Source: Trypanosoma brucei gambiense DAL972
Lineage: Eukaryota > Euglenozoa > Kinetoplastea > Trypanosomatida > Trypanosomatidae
Length of the DNA stretch: 64,000 bases
Assembly: GCF_000210295.1 (NCBI RefSeq)
Contig: NC_026742.1
Span: 1,116,001-1,180,000, forward strand
Direction of reading: 5' to 3'
The translations under genes were made by a program, and so were the position numbers. Each line of letters begins with the position of its first letter. Position 1 is the stretch's first letter. The notes below the pieces were generated by a model that was given only the letters and a program-made list of their open reading frames with translations, was not told the origin of the DNA and did not search any database. Shown here piece after piece: positions 19,211-27,856 of the stretch.

Positions 19211-19680
19211 GCTGAAGCGGCCTTGTCAAAGCCTCCCCAAGTAACGGAGGGAGTGCGGCGGCATTTTGTAAGAGGGTAACACAAACCCCCCCCACACACA
19301 CACACACATACATACACGCAGAAATGGTACCAGATGAAGTGGAGAGAGCAAAGTGGAGAAGATAGGAGGAGAGGAAGCAGGTGCAAATGTGTTACATACT
19401 TCCTGTGATGACATGTTAGGCTAAAGACTGAAAATTGTCACTGGTATAAACAAAAATGTGATTGTTCCAGATGGACATATACATAGGTCTAATCGTAGCG
19501 GCATATGGCCTCCATCAAACGAGTGGGCAGACTGACCGTCCGATGGTTGGTAAAGGTCGGTGCTTACAGTCGTCAAACCTGCAAAATAGAAAAAGCGAAT
19601 GCGAATCGAACAACCGATGAGGCGCTCTTCCGGGTAAAAACATACATGTGTCCTCAGCTCTCTAGTGCGGTCATTGCTGA
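19211..19680. other. Intergenic region with CA microsatellite
   Basis: Contains C8 followed by (AC)n at about 19286-19312. No gene seen. Leader of the PRORP gene and 3'-UTR of the next upstream gene. Confidence 0.5.
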
Positions 19681-20190
19681 TCAGTTTAGGAGAACGCGGA
19701 GCGCTGCGATTTGAAATATATTGGCGAGTTTCTGCGCGGATTTCTTCACCTCATATTCTGCCTGTTTAACATCCCGATCCATCACCTTTACACGCTTCCG
19801 CGCTTTTTCCATCTCCATACGCCTGCGGCGGTTCATCTTGCGATCCTTATTTTCTTCTACCTTTGCGTCGCACTCGGCGACGACGTTTTCGTAACTGACT
19901 CGCATTTGACTCTCTTTTTCGCAAGCCTCATCGAAGTTGCGCAGCATCTCAAGTTGCTTTTCGCTGAAGTAACACGAGAAGGAGCAGGGCGCCTCATGCG
20001 TGCTGTACAAAATTGCATTGTTGAATGACTTTGGAGCGCTACCGTAAATGAATTCTAATTCCCCCTGTAACAACTGCAAAAAATCGGTGAAACTCTCACA
20101 TCTGCGCAGCGGTGCCAACTCTACCGCTACATCCACGTACTCGCTGCAGGCATGCAGGTGGGGACGTTTAAAAACCGCAAGTTCCTGCAT
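19681..20190 (-). CDS. Coiled-coil hypothetical protein, 169 aa
   Basis: Not firmly recognised. It opens M-Q-E-L-A-V-F-K-R-P, has a globular first half with C-E-S-F-T-D-F-L-Q-L-L-Q, and a strongly charged helix from about residue 75 to 160 (C-E-K-E-S-Q-M-R through R-R-R-R-M-E-M-E-K-A-R-K-R-V-K). The Cys spacing followed by a helical hairpin faintly recalls MIX23/CCDC58 mitochondrial intermembrane-space proteins, but the match is too weak to adopt. The frame extends 18 codons further to a GTG at 20242-20244. The first ATG in frame is at 20188-20190 and is used here. A stop lies two codons upstream of the GTG, so the N-terminus cannot be much longer. Confidence 0.7.
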   Translation of the reverse strand: MQELAVFKRPHLHACSEYVDVAVELAPLRRCESFTDFLQLLQGELEFIYGSAPKSFNNAILYSTHEAPCSFSCYFSEKQLEMLRNFDEACEKESQMRVSYENVVAECDAKVEENKDRKMNRRRRMEMEKARKRVKVMDRDVKQAEYEVKKSAQKLANIFQIAALRVLLN

Positions 20191-20853
20191 TACAACTTGT
20201 AACAAAGTAAAGTTACTACTTCTATCAACACAGACAAACTTCACCCGTTAGACACCAGTTATTAATTGATAAAAGTCGTGATGGCTCACCACTGTGGAAT
20301 GTACGTTAGTATTCGTGTACAGGTGAAAGGAGAAAAAAATGCCGTAGAAAATAGGGAGAATGCACCAAGAAGCGTGAAGGTGACAATGGTATAAAGTGAT
20401 GGAAGGAAGTCACACACATCTTTCCAGCGAGATGAAAGAGTGAAACGCAACCTATCATATAGAGAGGTATGCAACTCTCTTTAAGGTTAAATAACATTCA
20501 CAGATGACAACGACAAAAATAAAAAAAACGAAAACTTGGAAGTAAAGGAAAAGGCACACGCACAAAAAAGAAAGAAAATTACCTCTGCCACCCCGTGGCT
20601 CAGCAATATGGTTTGATTCATCCCGCACTCGTTCCTTCCTGTTTCTCATTGCGATTCGAAAGAAGTGTGTGCGGCGCCCGCCGCGGTCCGTCATGTCCAC
20701 CCGTGCCATCTTCAAAGGTAGGCTTCTCCTTTTTTTATATATTTGTGGGTGCACATGCATGGACAGCACCCCCGTTTTTTGTTGCCACCAGATCCCTTTA
20801 AAACTTCCCCCTCCGCTGTGCTCATTCCTTCAGTCACTGACCACATAACTGAG

Positions 20854-20890
<37 letters not shown>

Positions 20891-20931
20891 TTTTTGGGGG
20901 GGAGGGAAGGTTTGCTGAAGAAAGGAGGTGA
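20191..20931. other. Intergenic region with a doubtful 84-codon frame
   Basis: Contains a composite microsatellite at 20854-20902 and a minus-strand frame starting at the ATG 20707-20709. That frame encodes a basic N-terminal half and a hydrophobic C-terminal half. The hydrophobic part comes from A/T-rich DNA and no clear pyrimidine tract lies directly upstream, so it is not annotated as a gene. Confidence 0.4.
20854..20902. repeat. Composite microsatellite (TA)14-T14-G7
   Basis: A dinucleotide TA run at 20854-20881 passes directly into 14 T and then 7 G. In the transcript this is C7-A14-(TA)14, 30 nt downstream of the stop codon of the gene at 20932-21426, so in its 3'-UTR. Confidence 0.9.
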
Positions 20932-21426
20932 TTACTCGAGAACTGCTGTGTTGATAAGGCCGATACTCTCCAGGGCGTCACAATCCTTGTGCAGCGCATT
21001 GATGTTGTTATATGCGTAACCGCCGTACATCTCCTCCAGGTTTTCGGGTAGAATATTGTACTCTCCGGAGCTACTTGGGGTGAGTTCGATGTCGTATTCG
21101 TCCTTGAAGAACTCCTTGAGTGCCTCATGGCTGTTAATGTCCGTTTCAACATCCTGTAGGGTACTTTCTTGGAAGCGCACAAAGTCATCATGTGTCCAGT
21201 AACCTTTTCCATTATCGAATCGGTCGAATATCATGCGAACGAGAACCACATCCTCCGGGCTCAGTAAAATCCTAAAACCTTCCTGTGCCGCGCGATTGTA
21301 AAGCTCCCTGCAGTTTGCACAGTACATTTCACCCATCGCCTCATCGAACTGAAGGTCCTCAATACCTAAGCACTGCTTGTTGGCACACACCTGGAGAACA
21401 ACCACATCATCATCGTCATCGGACAT
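20932..21426 (-). CDS. Zinc-ribbon plus EF-hand-like acidic protein, 164 aa
   Basis: Unrecognised as a named gene. After an acidic start (M-S-D-D-D-D-D), cysteines 14, 19, 36 and 39 (C-A-N-K-Q-C ... C-A-N-C) can form a zinc ribbon. Residues about 65-85 look like a helix-loop-helix EF-hand (M-I-F-D-R-F-D-N-G-K-G-Y-W-T-H-D-D-F-V-R-F). The loop D-N-G-K-G-Y-W-T-H-D-D is one residue short of the 12 of a canonical site and lacks the third-position acid, so calcium binding is doubtful. The remainder is acidic and helical with a Y-G-G-Y-A-Y-N-N segment. Similar EF-hand-like proteins in trypanosomatids are often flagellar. That is inference. Confidence 0.8.
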   Translation of the reverse strand: MSDDDDDVVVLQVCANKQCLGIEDLQFDEAMGEMYCANCRELYNRAAQEGFRILLSPEDVVLVRMIFDRFDNGKGYWTHDDFVRFQESTLQDVETDINSHEALKEFFKDEYDIELTPSSSGEYNILPENLEEMYGGYAYNNINALHKDCDALESIGLINTAVLE

Positions 21427-21824
21427 GTTTTCCCTCTTGTGTCTACCCTATAGTGTGTCTACACAGGAGCAGTGCCAACTAACTCATTATTATTATTATT
21501 ATTGATATTGTTATGGAAAATTGTAGAAAAAGAAAGAAAAGTGGTGTGAAAATGCAGCTGATGAAACGAAATCATTAGGTGGTACTAGATTCCTTGTGCC
21601 ACCTTTGCACCCCAGCACGGTGTGGACCGCTTAATGGATATGATCTGCGAGAACGAAAAATGAAGGAACACGTTCCAAGGGGAAGCCAAAACCGAGAAGT
21701 TCACACCGTTCTGTTCACGTATTAACCTCCTTTTTCAGCATCTGTGGCCATCTTGGCGAATACCTATGCGCATATTACTTGTGCACGCACAACCGCTCGC
21801 TCAAAGGGATTCATCAGGTTGCCA
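21427..21824. other. Intergenic region with ATT microsatellite
   Basis: An (ATT)n run at about 21485-21502 lies upstream of the zinc-ribbon gene. No other features seen. Confidence 0.5.
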
Positions 21825-23372
21825 TTAATCAGTCTGCAAAACGTAATCAACAGTGCAGGTCGATACGGTGCCATATATACGCTGAACTTCCTGAAAGCAG
21901 GGGCGATGTGTTGTCAGTGGAGCCTTGTGTACGCGAGGATCCCTCAAGTTGACGGGTGACACTGCCCGCTCCCCGTTCTCCAACGTTGTCGCTGGTAACG
22001 TAGAAAAGTCCGTCAACACGGCACGATTCTTCGGCCCTGGGGCCACGTACAAGACCAGCGCCGCAGCGTTTATATAGTTGCGCCACCGCATCAAGATGTC
22101 TCTAACCTCCACCCTCCACCTAATTTCCTGCGCTCGACGAATTTGTGACCCAATGCTCCCGTAACTTCCGCCTTCCTTCTCGTTGGAGGACTGCTTTCCA
22201 CCTTGCTTCTTCCGGACAACATATCGCTGGAACGCTTTGTGGGCAACAGGCTCCCCTTCGATGAAAACACCCCCAGCAAAGTAACCCCCATGACACATAA
22301 GAATAACCCAAGGAAGAAAAGTAAAGGAACGAATTGAACCCCACAGCTTCGTAGAAATGTCAGACGGCAGCCTCTTGCTACCTCCCCCTTCCTCTTCCTG
22401 TTTCTTTTCCTCCTGAATGGCGTCAAACTCTGCCACTAACTGTTTCGATAGCTCCGCCGTGGCACCACCGTCATCTTCCGCATCCCCATCCGCTACATCG
22501 TCCTCGTTCTCGTCGGATTCCACATCAACAAGAAGGTCTTCGTCTACCAACATTTTTGCCAAATTGTCGTCGACCTCCGGAAGCACAACAACACCATCAC
22601 CTACATTGTCGGAGTCAGTTGCTTCTACCTTGCTTTCATTCGCTGACTCAATGGTGCTTGAAGGGGGCCGCCCAAACGTCAAAGCGACTACAACCGCACG
22701 GTGTAACGCCACCCGAACGGTGCACGGACACCCATCATATTCAACAACTGTATCAAAGAGCAAGTGCGCCAGCGGGGTATTTAAAACTGGGATGCATTTC
22801 CCCGAACCGACCACCTCCTGCGGTATATCTCGGCTTTTGCAATCCGCATATGTGGTGAGGACTTTAACCTCACCAACCACTGTCGTTTCTTCATTCTCCA
22901 CCTGGTGTTCTGTTTCCTCAGGTTTTGAGGAAGGTCCCACCCCTACATTATCTCCTGTTTCCTTTTCTTGCCCCTCTTTCCCCTTGCGCTCCGTCTTCTT
23001 GCTTTTTGCCTTTGCTTTAGACCGCTTTTTCTTTTCCTCGCGCTTCTTTTCAAGTTCCCGTGCGACAAGGGTTGCCTCATCATTTCCATCCTCCCCCTCC
23101 TCTTCCCCAAAGTCAACGCCAAGGAGGGTTTCAACGGAGTTTGTTCGAGCAAGTATCATTTCATTTACTGCGCGCTCCAATTCGTCCACCTCCTTGAGTA
23201 AACGATCAACATACTCACCGCTGAATCCACTAATTTTTTCTCGTGCCTCCTTTAGTCGCTCCATGCTTGACATGTAAGCACCCTCAGCCTGGTACGCATT
23301 CCGTGGCTGAATCTTAAGGCACACTCGTGTATCTGCTAAGAGTTTCTCAACCACTGCGATGGGTGAGGTCAT
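21825..23372 (-). CDS. VMS1: Vms1/ANKZF1-type VLRF1-domain protein
   Basis: 515 aa. Vms1/ANKZF1 acts in ribosome-associated quality control. It cleaves peptidyl-tRNA on stalled 60S subunits and protects mitochondria from CAT-tailed chains. Residues about 354-510 match the VLRF1 (release-factor-like) domain: L-M-C-H-G-G-Y-F-A-G-G-V-F, H-K-A-F-Q-R-Y-V-V-R-K-K-Q-G-G-K-Q-S with the expected catalytic glutamine at Q394, then S-I-G-S-Q-I-R-R, V-R-D-I-L-M-R-W, A-P-G-P-K-N-R-A-V-L, and D-P-R-V-H-K-A-P-L-T-T-H-R-P. The usual N-terminal C2H2 zinc finger is absent. Instead there is a helical N-terminus, a Lys/Glu-rich segment (105-165) and an acidic stretch (280-330). The protein also ends right after VLRF1, without the ankyrin repeats or VIM of yeast and human proteins. 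Confidence 0.85.
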   Translation of the reverse strand: MTSPIAVVEKLLADTRVCLKIQPRNAYQAEGAYMSSMERLKEAREKISGFSGEYVDRLLKEVDELERAVNEMILARTNSVETLLGVDFGEEEGEDGNDEATLVARELEKKREEKKKRSKAKAKSKKTERKGKEGQEKETGDNVGVGPSSKPEETEHQVENEETTVVGEVKVLTTYADCKSRDIPQEVVGSGKCIPVLNTPLAHLLFDTVVEYDGCPCTVRVALHRAVVVALTFGRPPSSTIESANESKVEATDSDNVGDGVVVLPEVDDNLAKMLVDEDLLVDVESDENEDDVADGDAEDDGGATAELSKQLVAEFDAIQEEKKQEEEGGGSKRLPSDISTKLWGSIRSFTFLPWVILMCHGGYFAGGVFIEGEPVAHKAFQRYVVRKKQGGKQSSNEKEGGSYGSIGSQIRRAQEIRWRVEVRDILMRWRNYINAAALVLYVAPGPKNRAVLTDFSTLPATTLENGERAVSPVNLRDPRVHKAPLTTHRPCFQEVQRIYGTVSTCTVDYVLQTD

Positions 23373-23726
23373 GATGCTTTTTCCAGAAGAGTGGAGACAA
23401 TAAACCCTTCAATGTGCCGACGTCCCCACCTTCCTAGGCGAAAGTGATACGACATTCACGCGGCATATTAAGAAAACGAAGAGAAAGCAAATCAACAGCC
23501 GAGTGGTATAGCAGTAGTTGGTAGACGGAAACTCGTTAAGCGTAAAAGGAAACAAGCGGCGATAGAGCTACCTTTTGCGTTTGCTTTCAAAACAAAACAA
23601 ATCAAAACACAACACTGATATAAATACCTGTATAGACGAGCTGACAACGCCCTTAAGAAGGTCTGAATCCGAGCAAGGTGTTGCGTCCACTTTATTCACA
23701 CGATCGACACAGCACCACGTTTCCAT
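23373..23726. other. Intergenic region
   Basis: Spacer between the VLRF1 gene and the disordered 566-aa gene. Short frames only. Confidence 0.5.
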
Positions 23727-25427
23727 TCAGGGGCATCCCCCACTCATTTCCTTCACATCTATGACACCATTGTTGTCGCCATACTCGCCACCGCTCAGCT
23801 GAACACCTTTACACAACCAACTTTCTGTTGGTCGAGCGTAGCTCGGTGCTGCGGGTGCGACACCGTTGCCGGTGCGTCTCACACTGCTTGCTCGTCGCGA
23901 CACGTTACTATAAAAGTCCGCATTTACCACAGGAAGTTCTGACGTTGGTACTGCCCTAATGAACGCCCCATAGTGATCTCCAGGAAATGCACAGCTTGCA
24001 CCAACCAGCGGGGCACTACCCACCAGTACCTGCGGGGGTGGAATACAATGTTTTCGACCTCTCCTTTCGTTAGGTTCAGCACCACATTTACTTTTCTTTT
24101 CCTTCAATTCGTTTTCGGTTTGCTGCACCGGTTCCAGCTTTACGCAGTTTGCATCCCAACTATTGGAGTCGTGGTAATCTCTGCAACCATTACCGATGCC
24201 ACGCGCCTGCAGTGAACGTGCAAACTGTTCGAGAACACTTCCAAGTGAAGACACAAGTGTTCCATCGATCTTGCGCGACCGTTCCTTTTTCCTGTGGTTC
24301 CTCTCAACGCTTTGATATGGAGTGGGGACTGATTCTGCATACATGATCGCTCTCCCAGTTTCGCCGTTAACTTTTCCAACTACGGCGGGCGCCCCGGAGG
24401 TTGTGGAAAAGTCCTCTTCGGAAACTGCCAAAGCGGGTGGCGGTCTTCGGGTGAGTCGCTTTGCGAGACACGCGGCAGCGTTAGGGTTTGGAGTCAGCAG
24501 AACACACCTTGCTTCGGTCACTGTGGGCAAATTGTGTAAAGGTTGTGATGGTGTAGTCATAGTTTGAGCTTTAACTTCTGTCATCGGTAGTGTGCTGGTG
24601 GGCATGTGTGGCTCCGGAGAGCTCAGAAGTTCCCCTGCCTCTTTTGTATTCGTCATCGGTCCCATCTCCGCGCCGGATGCAGGCGCCGGATGCGGGCCCT
24701 CAACTAGACCACTAGCATAACTCGAGGAGCTATTTAAATTGCGGTCTTTGCTGCCAGGACACCAATTCTCATCTTCTTCAGTAAACCGAAACTGACTCGC
24801 AACATTATCATCGCTCCCAGCTGTTTGGGCGGATATAGTAACCGAACTGGCCGTTTTGGGTGACGCAGGAGTAAGCACTGTCGAATAGTTTTGAGGGGAT
24901 GAAACCCTTTCTGCACCAATATACGGGCCACATTCATGAGTTAGAAGTTCTCTTGCTTGTTTGATGGCAGCACGCGATTTTTCAATCATTAAGTCCCATT
25001 CCAATGCTTCCACATCTGTTGATGTTGCTGCCGTTGGTTCCAACAAGTCTTTGCGTAGCAGGTGGGTTACTTCACAATCACCATCCGTTGGAACCTCCGG
25101 ACCTGACTCGGGACGTGGAGGTTTATCAAGTACATAGTTTCGCAATGGGGGGATGTCCAGTGTGGATGATGGATACGCACCTTCTGTTGCAGGTGTTGAC
25201 TGTAATACATCAGCGGCAGATCCTCCGTCTGAGCGGAATAAATCACCGCCTGTACCAGACACTTCGGGCGTCGGCTGAAACACTTTAGACGGTCGAAACA
25301 CACGGTGTGACATGTGCACGGCGTTGGGAAAGTACGCAAAGTTCGCGGCAGCGTCATACGCTACGTCCCCTAAGTTGTCCTCCAGGGCTTCACCAAAGTA
25401 ATGCGCAAGGTATGGGTTGTTGCTCAT
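23727..25427 (-). CDS. Disordered hypothetical protein, 566 aa
   Basis: Not recognised. It starts M-S-N-N-P-Y-L-A-H-Y-F-G-E-A-L-E-D, and this first 40-residue stretch is the only segment that looks like a folded or peptide-binding motif. The rest is rich in Pro, Ser, Thr and Ala, with scattered charged patches and one basic cluster (N-H-R-K-K-E-R-S-R-K-I-D near 395). Y-A-R-P-T-E-S-W-L and similar short motifs occur near the C-terminus. This composition suits a phosphorylated scaffold or RNA-regulatory protein, which is inference. The frame is open to 25583 with a Cys/Leu-rich extension. The ATG at 25425-25427 is preferred because the upstream part reads like translated 5'-UTR. Confidence 0.75.
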   Translation of the reverse strand: MSNNPYLAHYFGEALEDNLGDVAYDAAANFAYFPNAVHMSHRVFRPSKVFQPTPEVSGTGGDLFRSDGGSAADVLQSTPATEGAYPSSTLDIPPLRNYVLDKPPRPESGPEVPTDGDCEVTHLLRKDLLEPTAATSTDVEALEWDLMIEKSRAAIKQARELLTHECGPYIGAERVSSPQNYSTVLTPASPKTASSVTISAQTAGSDDNVASQFRFTEEDENWCPGSKDRNLNSSSSYASGLVEGPHPAPASGAEMGPMTNTKEAGELLSSPEPHMPTSTLPMTEVKAQTMTTPSQPLHNLPTVTEARCVLLTPNPNAAACLAKRLTRRPPPALAVSEEDFSTTSGAPAVVGKVNGETGRAIMYAESVPTPYQSVERNHRKKERSRKIDGTLVSSLGSVLEQFARSLQARGIGNGCRDYHDSNSWDANCVKLEPVQQTENELKEKKSKCGAEPNERRGRKHCIPPPQVLVGSAPLVGASCAFPGDHYGAFIRAVPTSELPVVNADFYSNVSRRASSVRRTGNGVAPAAPSYARPTESWLCKGVQLSGGEYGDNNGVIDVKEMSGGCP

Positions 25428-26078
25428 ACTGCATGTGACCCCTCGGACCTTGACACATGGAAGGAGGAGAGGGCAGAAAGAGAAGCAAAAAGAGGACAAA
25501 ATCAAGAGTACTAGCGAACAGGTATAGTCACAAGAATACACGCAGGTGAAGCTGGTCCACCACACTAGGTAATGCAAGAGCACACGACTTACAAGTAGGA
25601 TACTTCACGACTTACAATGCGGACCGATAAAACGCGCAATTGAAGTGAAGAAAAGAAGGGGCTTGAGAAACATGGAAGAAGCGTAAGCTAAAATGAAGAT
25701 GGGGGTTCAAACTTTGCTATCTGTACCACTTAGCAATAGTACTCCAATCTCCCTACCTCTCTTTGCAGTATTTCTCCCTCTTCACTACCTCTCGGTAGTG
25801 TTTCTCTCTCTCCTTTTTCGCTTCCCTTCGAGTCACTTCTGCCCATCCCTCTTCCTCCTCTCAAATATCTCCCCTGCTCTAGGCAACGTGATTGAGGGAT
25901 GAAACATCAGTGTATAAATTATCGGTCCGCTACTAATAACACAGGGAATGCTTTTTGAATCGCTACAGCCCCGAGCACGTTTCATATCGACTTCATTTAA
26001 TCAGATTATCACATCTCTCTTTTACCTTTTGTTTTTGCTTATTCGTTTCATATATTACTTTCACTCACAAAATCAACT
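25428..26078. other. Intergenic region / PABP 3'-UTR
   Basis: Contains the leader of the disordered-protein gene and about 0.4 kb of probable PABP 3'-UTR. A pyrimidine-rich plus-strand block at 25745-25875 is purine-rich in the transcript. No gene seen. Confidence 0.5.
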
Positions 26079-27779
26079 TTAAGCGCTTGAGGCGTGTACC
26101 TTTAGCACACAGAGGGCTTCTGTAACCTTCTCGTGCATTAGTTTAGGGTTGGAAAGGAGGGCTAACGCCTCCTTAGGGTTCATCTCAAGGAACATGCCAG
26201 TAATTTTCGGTGCGTGATCCGGAGCAAGCTCATGCACCTTAATGTAGAGCCTGTCACCCAGAGCGGCGCGTTGTTCGTCCACCGACATTTGTTGCAGATC
26301 TTCAGCTGAGATGGGCGGCAGCGGTGGTGTATCGGGAGCGATGGCAGGTGATGCCTGAGGAGTACGGGGTACGGCGGAGAAACCCATTGAGGGTGCGGTA
26401 AACATAACGCTGTGAGCCGCTGCTGGTGGCACCGTAGTGGCGAGTGGCGGTTGCGGCTCAGGTTGAGGTTGTGGCTGTTGTTGACGTGGGTGCGGACGGT
26501 TGCCCCGGCCTCCACTGCGGGCATTGCGTCTCTGCAGTGGATGCCCCGGCATACCGAACGGAGGAGGATGCATATGGTGCATCATCATTTGCAGGCGTTG
26601 CTGGAGCTGTAACTTCAGCATGGTGAGGCGCTGGTCACGGCGCTGCGCAATGTTGACAACGAGAGGTTTCCCGTTCAGCATACGACCATTCATTTCACGG
26701 AGTGCGGCGTTTGCCTGATCCGCATTTTCGAAACTTACAAAGCCGAAACCGCGACTTATGCCATTGGCATCGGTCATCACACGGCAGCTGCGAATAACAC
26801 CGTACTCTTTGAACAGTTCATTGAGGTCTTTTTCCGTGAACTCAGCGTCAAAGTTACGGACGTATAAGTTGTTTCCAAGTGACTGGCACTGCATGTATTT
26901 TTGGCGGAGTGCAATAAGCCGCTCACTTCTCGGCTGAGCTCGCTGCACGTACAACTTCTCCCCAGGCTGCGTAACACCTTCCACCTCTTGATCATGTGAC
27001 GCCTCAATGGCTTTAACTGCGTCATCGTGTTTTTCAAAGTTACAGAAGGCGAATGCACGACCGTTCTTGTCTTTGCATATCGCTGCGCTCGTGATGCCGC
27101 CAAACTTCGAAAAGAATTTTTCGATAACGTCTTTATCAACTGTGGGAAGGAGCTGCTTTATGTACACGTTCGTGAAGTTCGCCACAAGTGCGGCAAGACG
27201 GGCATTACGACGAATGAAATTGGCAACATACAGTGCTGCCTTATCCGCATCGGCGTGTTCCTTGTCACCGTTCATTTTCTCGATGGCGGCTTTGGCTGCA
27301 TCGTCGTCCTTGAAGTGGACAAAGCCGTAACCGCGGCTTTTCCCGCTCTCATCGTCCATCACCTTGCAGGAAAGGATCTCACCAAACTTCTTGAATATCA
27401 AACTCAATTCCCGACTGTCTACCTCCTCCTTAAGGTTTTTGACGAATATATTACCACTTCCGCTGTACCGCAGTGCTGGGTCACGCTGCTGCCACATGAT
27501 TCGGATACACTTTTCACCCACTCGCTTGAAATTGAGTTCCTCCATGGCTTTCGACGCGCTATTCACATCGTCATAGTTCACATAACCGTATCCCAATGAG
27601 CGCTGCGTGATGATGTCACGGCAGACGCGGACGTTGAGAATAGTTCCATACGGTTTAAAGATGTCCACCAACTGTGGCTCATTAATAGCAGGATCGAGGT
27701 CGCCAACGTACAATGAAGCCACTTGTAGCGGCTTCGTGGCGGAGGGACCGGAGGGAACCCCCTGTGCAGCGATTGTCAT
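26079..27779 (-). CDS. PABP1: Poly(A)-binding protein, cytoplasmic (PABP1 likely)
   Basis: Binds mRNA poly(A) tails and links them to translation factors. Four RRMs are visible in 566 aa: RRM1 L-Y-V-G-D-L-D-P with G-Y-G-Y-V-N-Y (about 23-100), RRM2 I-F-V-K-N-L with G-Y-G-F-V-H-F (about 110-185), RRM3 V-Y-I-K-Q-L with A-F-A-F-C-N-F (about 210-285), and RRM4 L-Y-V-R-N-F with G-F-G-F-V-S-F (about 315-390). A Pro/Gln/Met-rich linker and a C-terminal MLLE/PABC domain follow (about 490-560, with K-I-T-G-M-F-L-E-M). Between RRM2 and RRM3 lies an extra segment, A-L-Y-V-A-N-F-I-R-R-N. T. brucei has two paralogues. PABP1 is chosen because, from memory, that gene lies near the SLS locus on chromosome 9, as here. 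The leader is described separately. Confidence 0.92.
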   Translation of the reverse strand: MTIAAQGVPSGPSATKPLQVASLYVGDLDPAINEPQLVDIFKPYGTILNVRVCRDIITQRSLGYGYVNYDDVNSASKAMEELNFKRVGEKCIRIMWQQRDPALRYSGSGNIFVKNLKEEVDSRELSLIFKKFGEILSCKVMDDESGKSRGYGFVHFKDDDAAKAAIEKMNGDKEHADADKAALYVANFIRRNARLAALVANFTNVYIKQLLPTVDKDVIEKFFSKFGGITSAAICKDKNGRAFAFCNFEKHDDAVKAIEASHDQEVEGVTQPGEKLYVQRAQPRSERLIALRQKYMQCQSLGNNLYVRNFDAEFTEKDLNELFKEYGVIRSCRVMTDANGISRGFGFVSFENADQANAALREMNGRMLNGKPLVVNIAQRRDQRLTMLKLQLQQRLQMMMHHMHPPPFGMPGHPLQRRNARSGGRGNRPHPRQQQPQPQPEPQPPLATTVPPAAAHSVMFTAPSMGFSAVPRTPQASPAIAPDTPPLPPISAEDLQQMSVDEQRAALGDRLYIKVHELAPDHAPKITGMFLEMNPKEALALLSNPKLMHEKVTEALCVLKVHASSA

Positions 27780-27856
27780 ATCCTTTTTTTTTCTTTCCCT
27801 TCCTTCACTCTTTTTTATTTAACCTAATTTTCCCTCTCTTTTTTTCTTTTTCCTGC
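27780..27856 (-). promoter_or_regulatory. A-rich leader directly upstream of the PABP start
   Basis: About 60% of the transcript-strand bases in this 77-nt block are A, and nearly all the rest are G, up to the base before the start codon (the last bases read GAAAAAAAAAAGGA then ATG). This resembles the adenine-rich autoregulatory element in the 5'-UTR of mammalian PABPC1, to which PABP binds to repress its own mRNA. The analogy is inference. Confidence 0.5.

Noticed and set aside
20455..20709. Minus-strand 84-codon frame with basic N-terminal half and hydrophobic C-terminal half
   Set aside because: The hydrophobic part is a translation of A-rich plus-strand DNA. There is no pyrimidine tract directly upstream, and no recognisable family. 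Ribosome profiling could reverse this.
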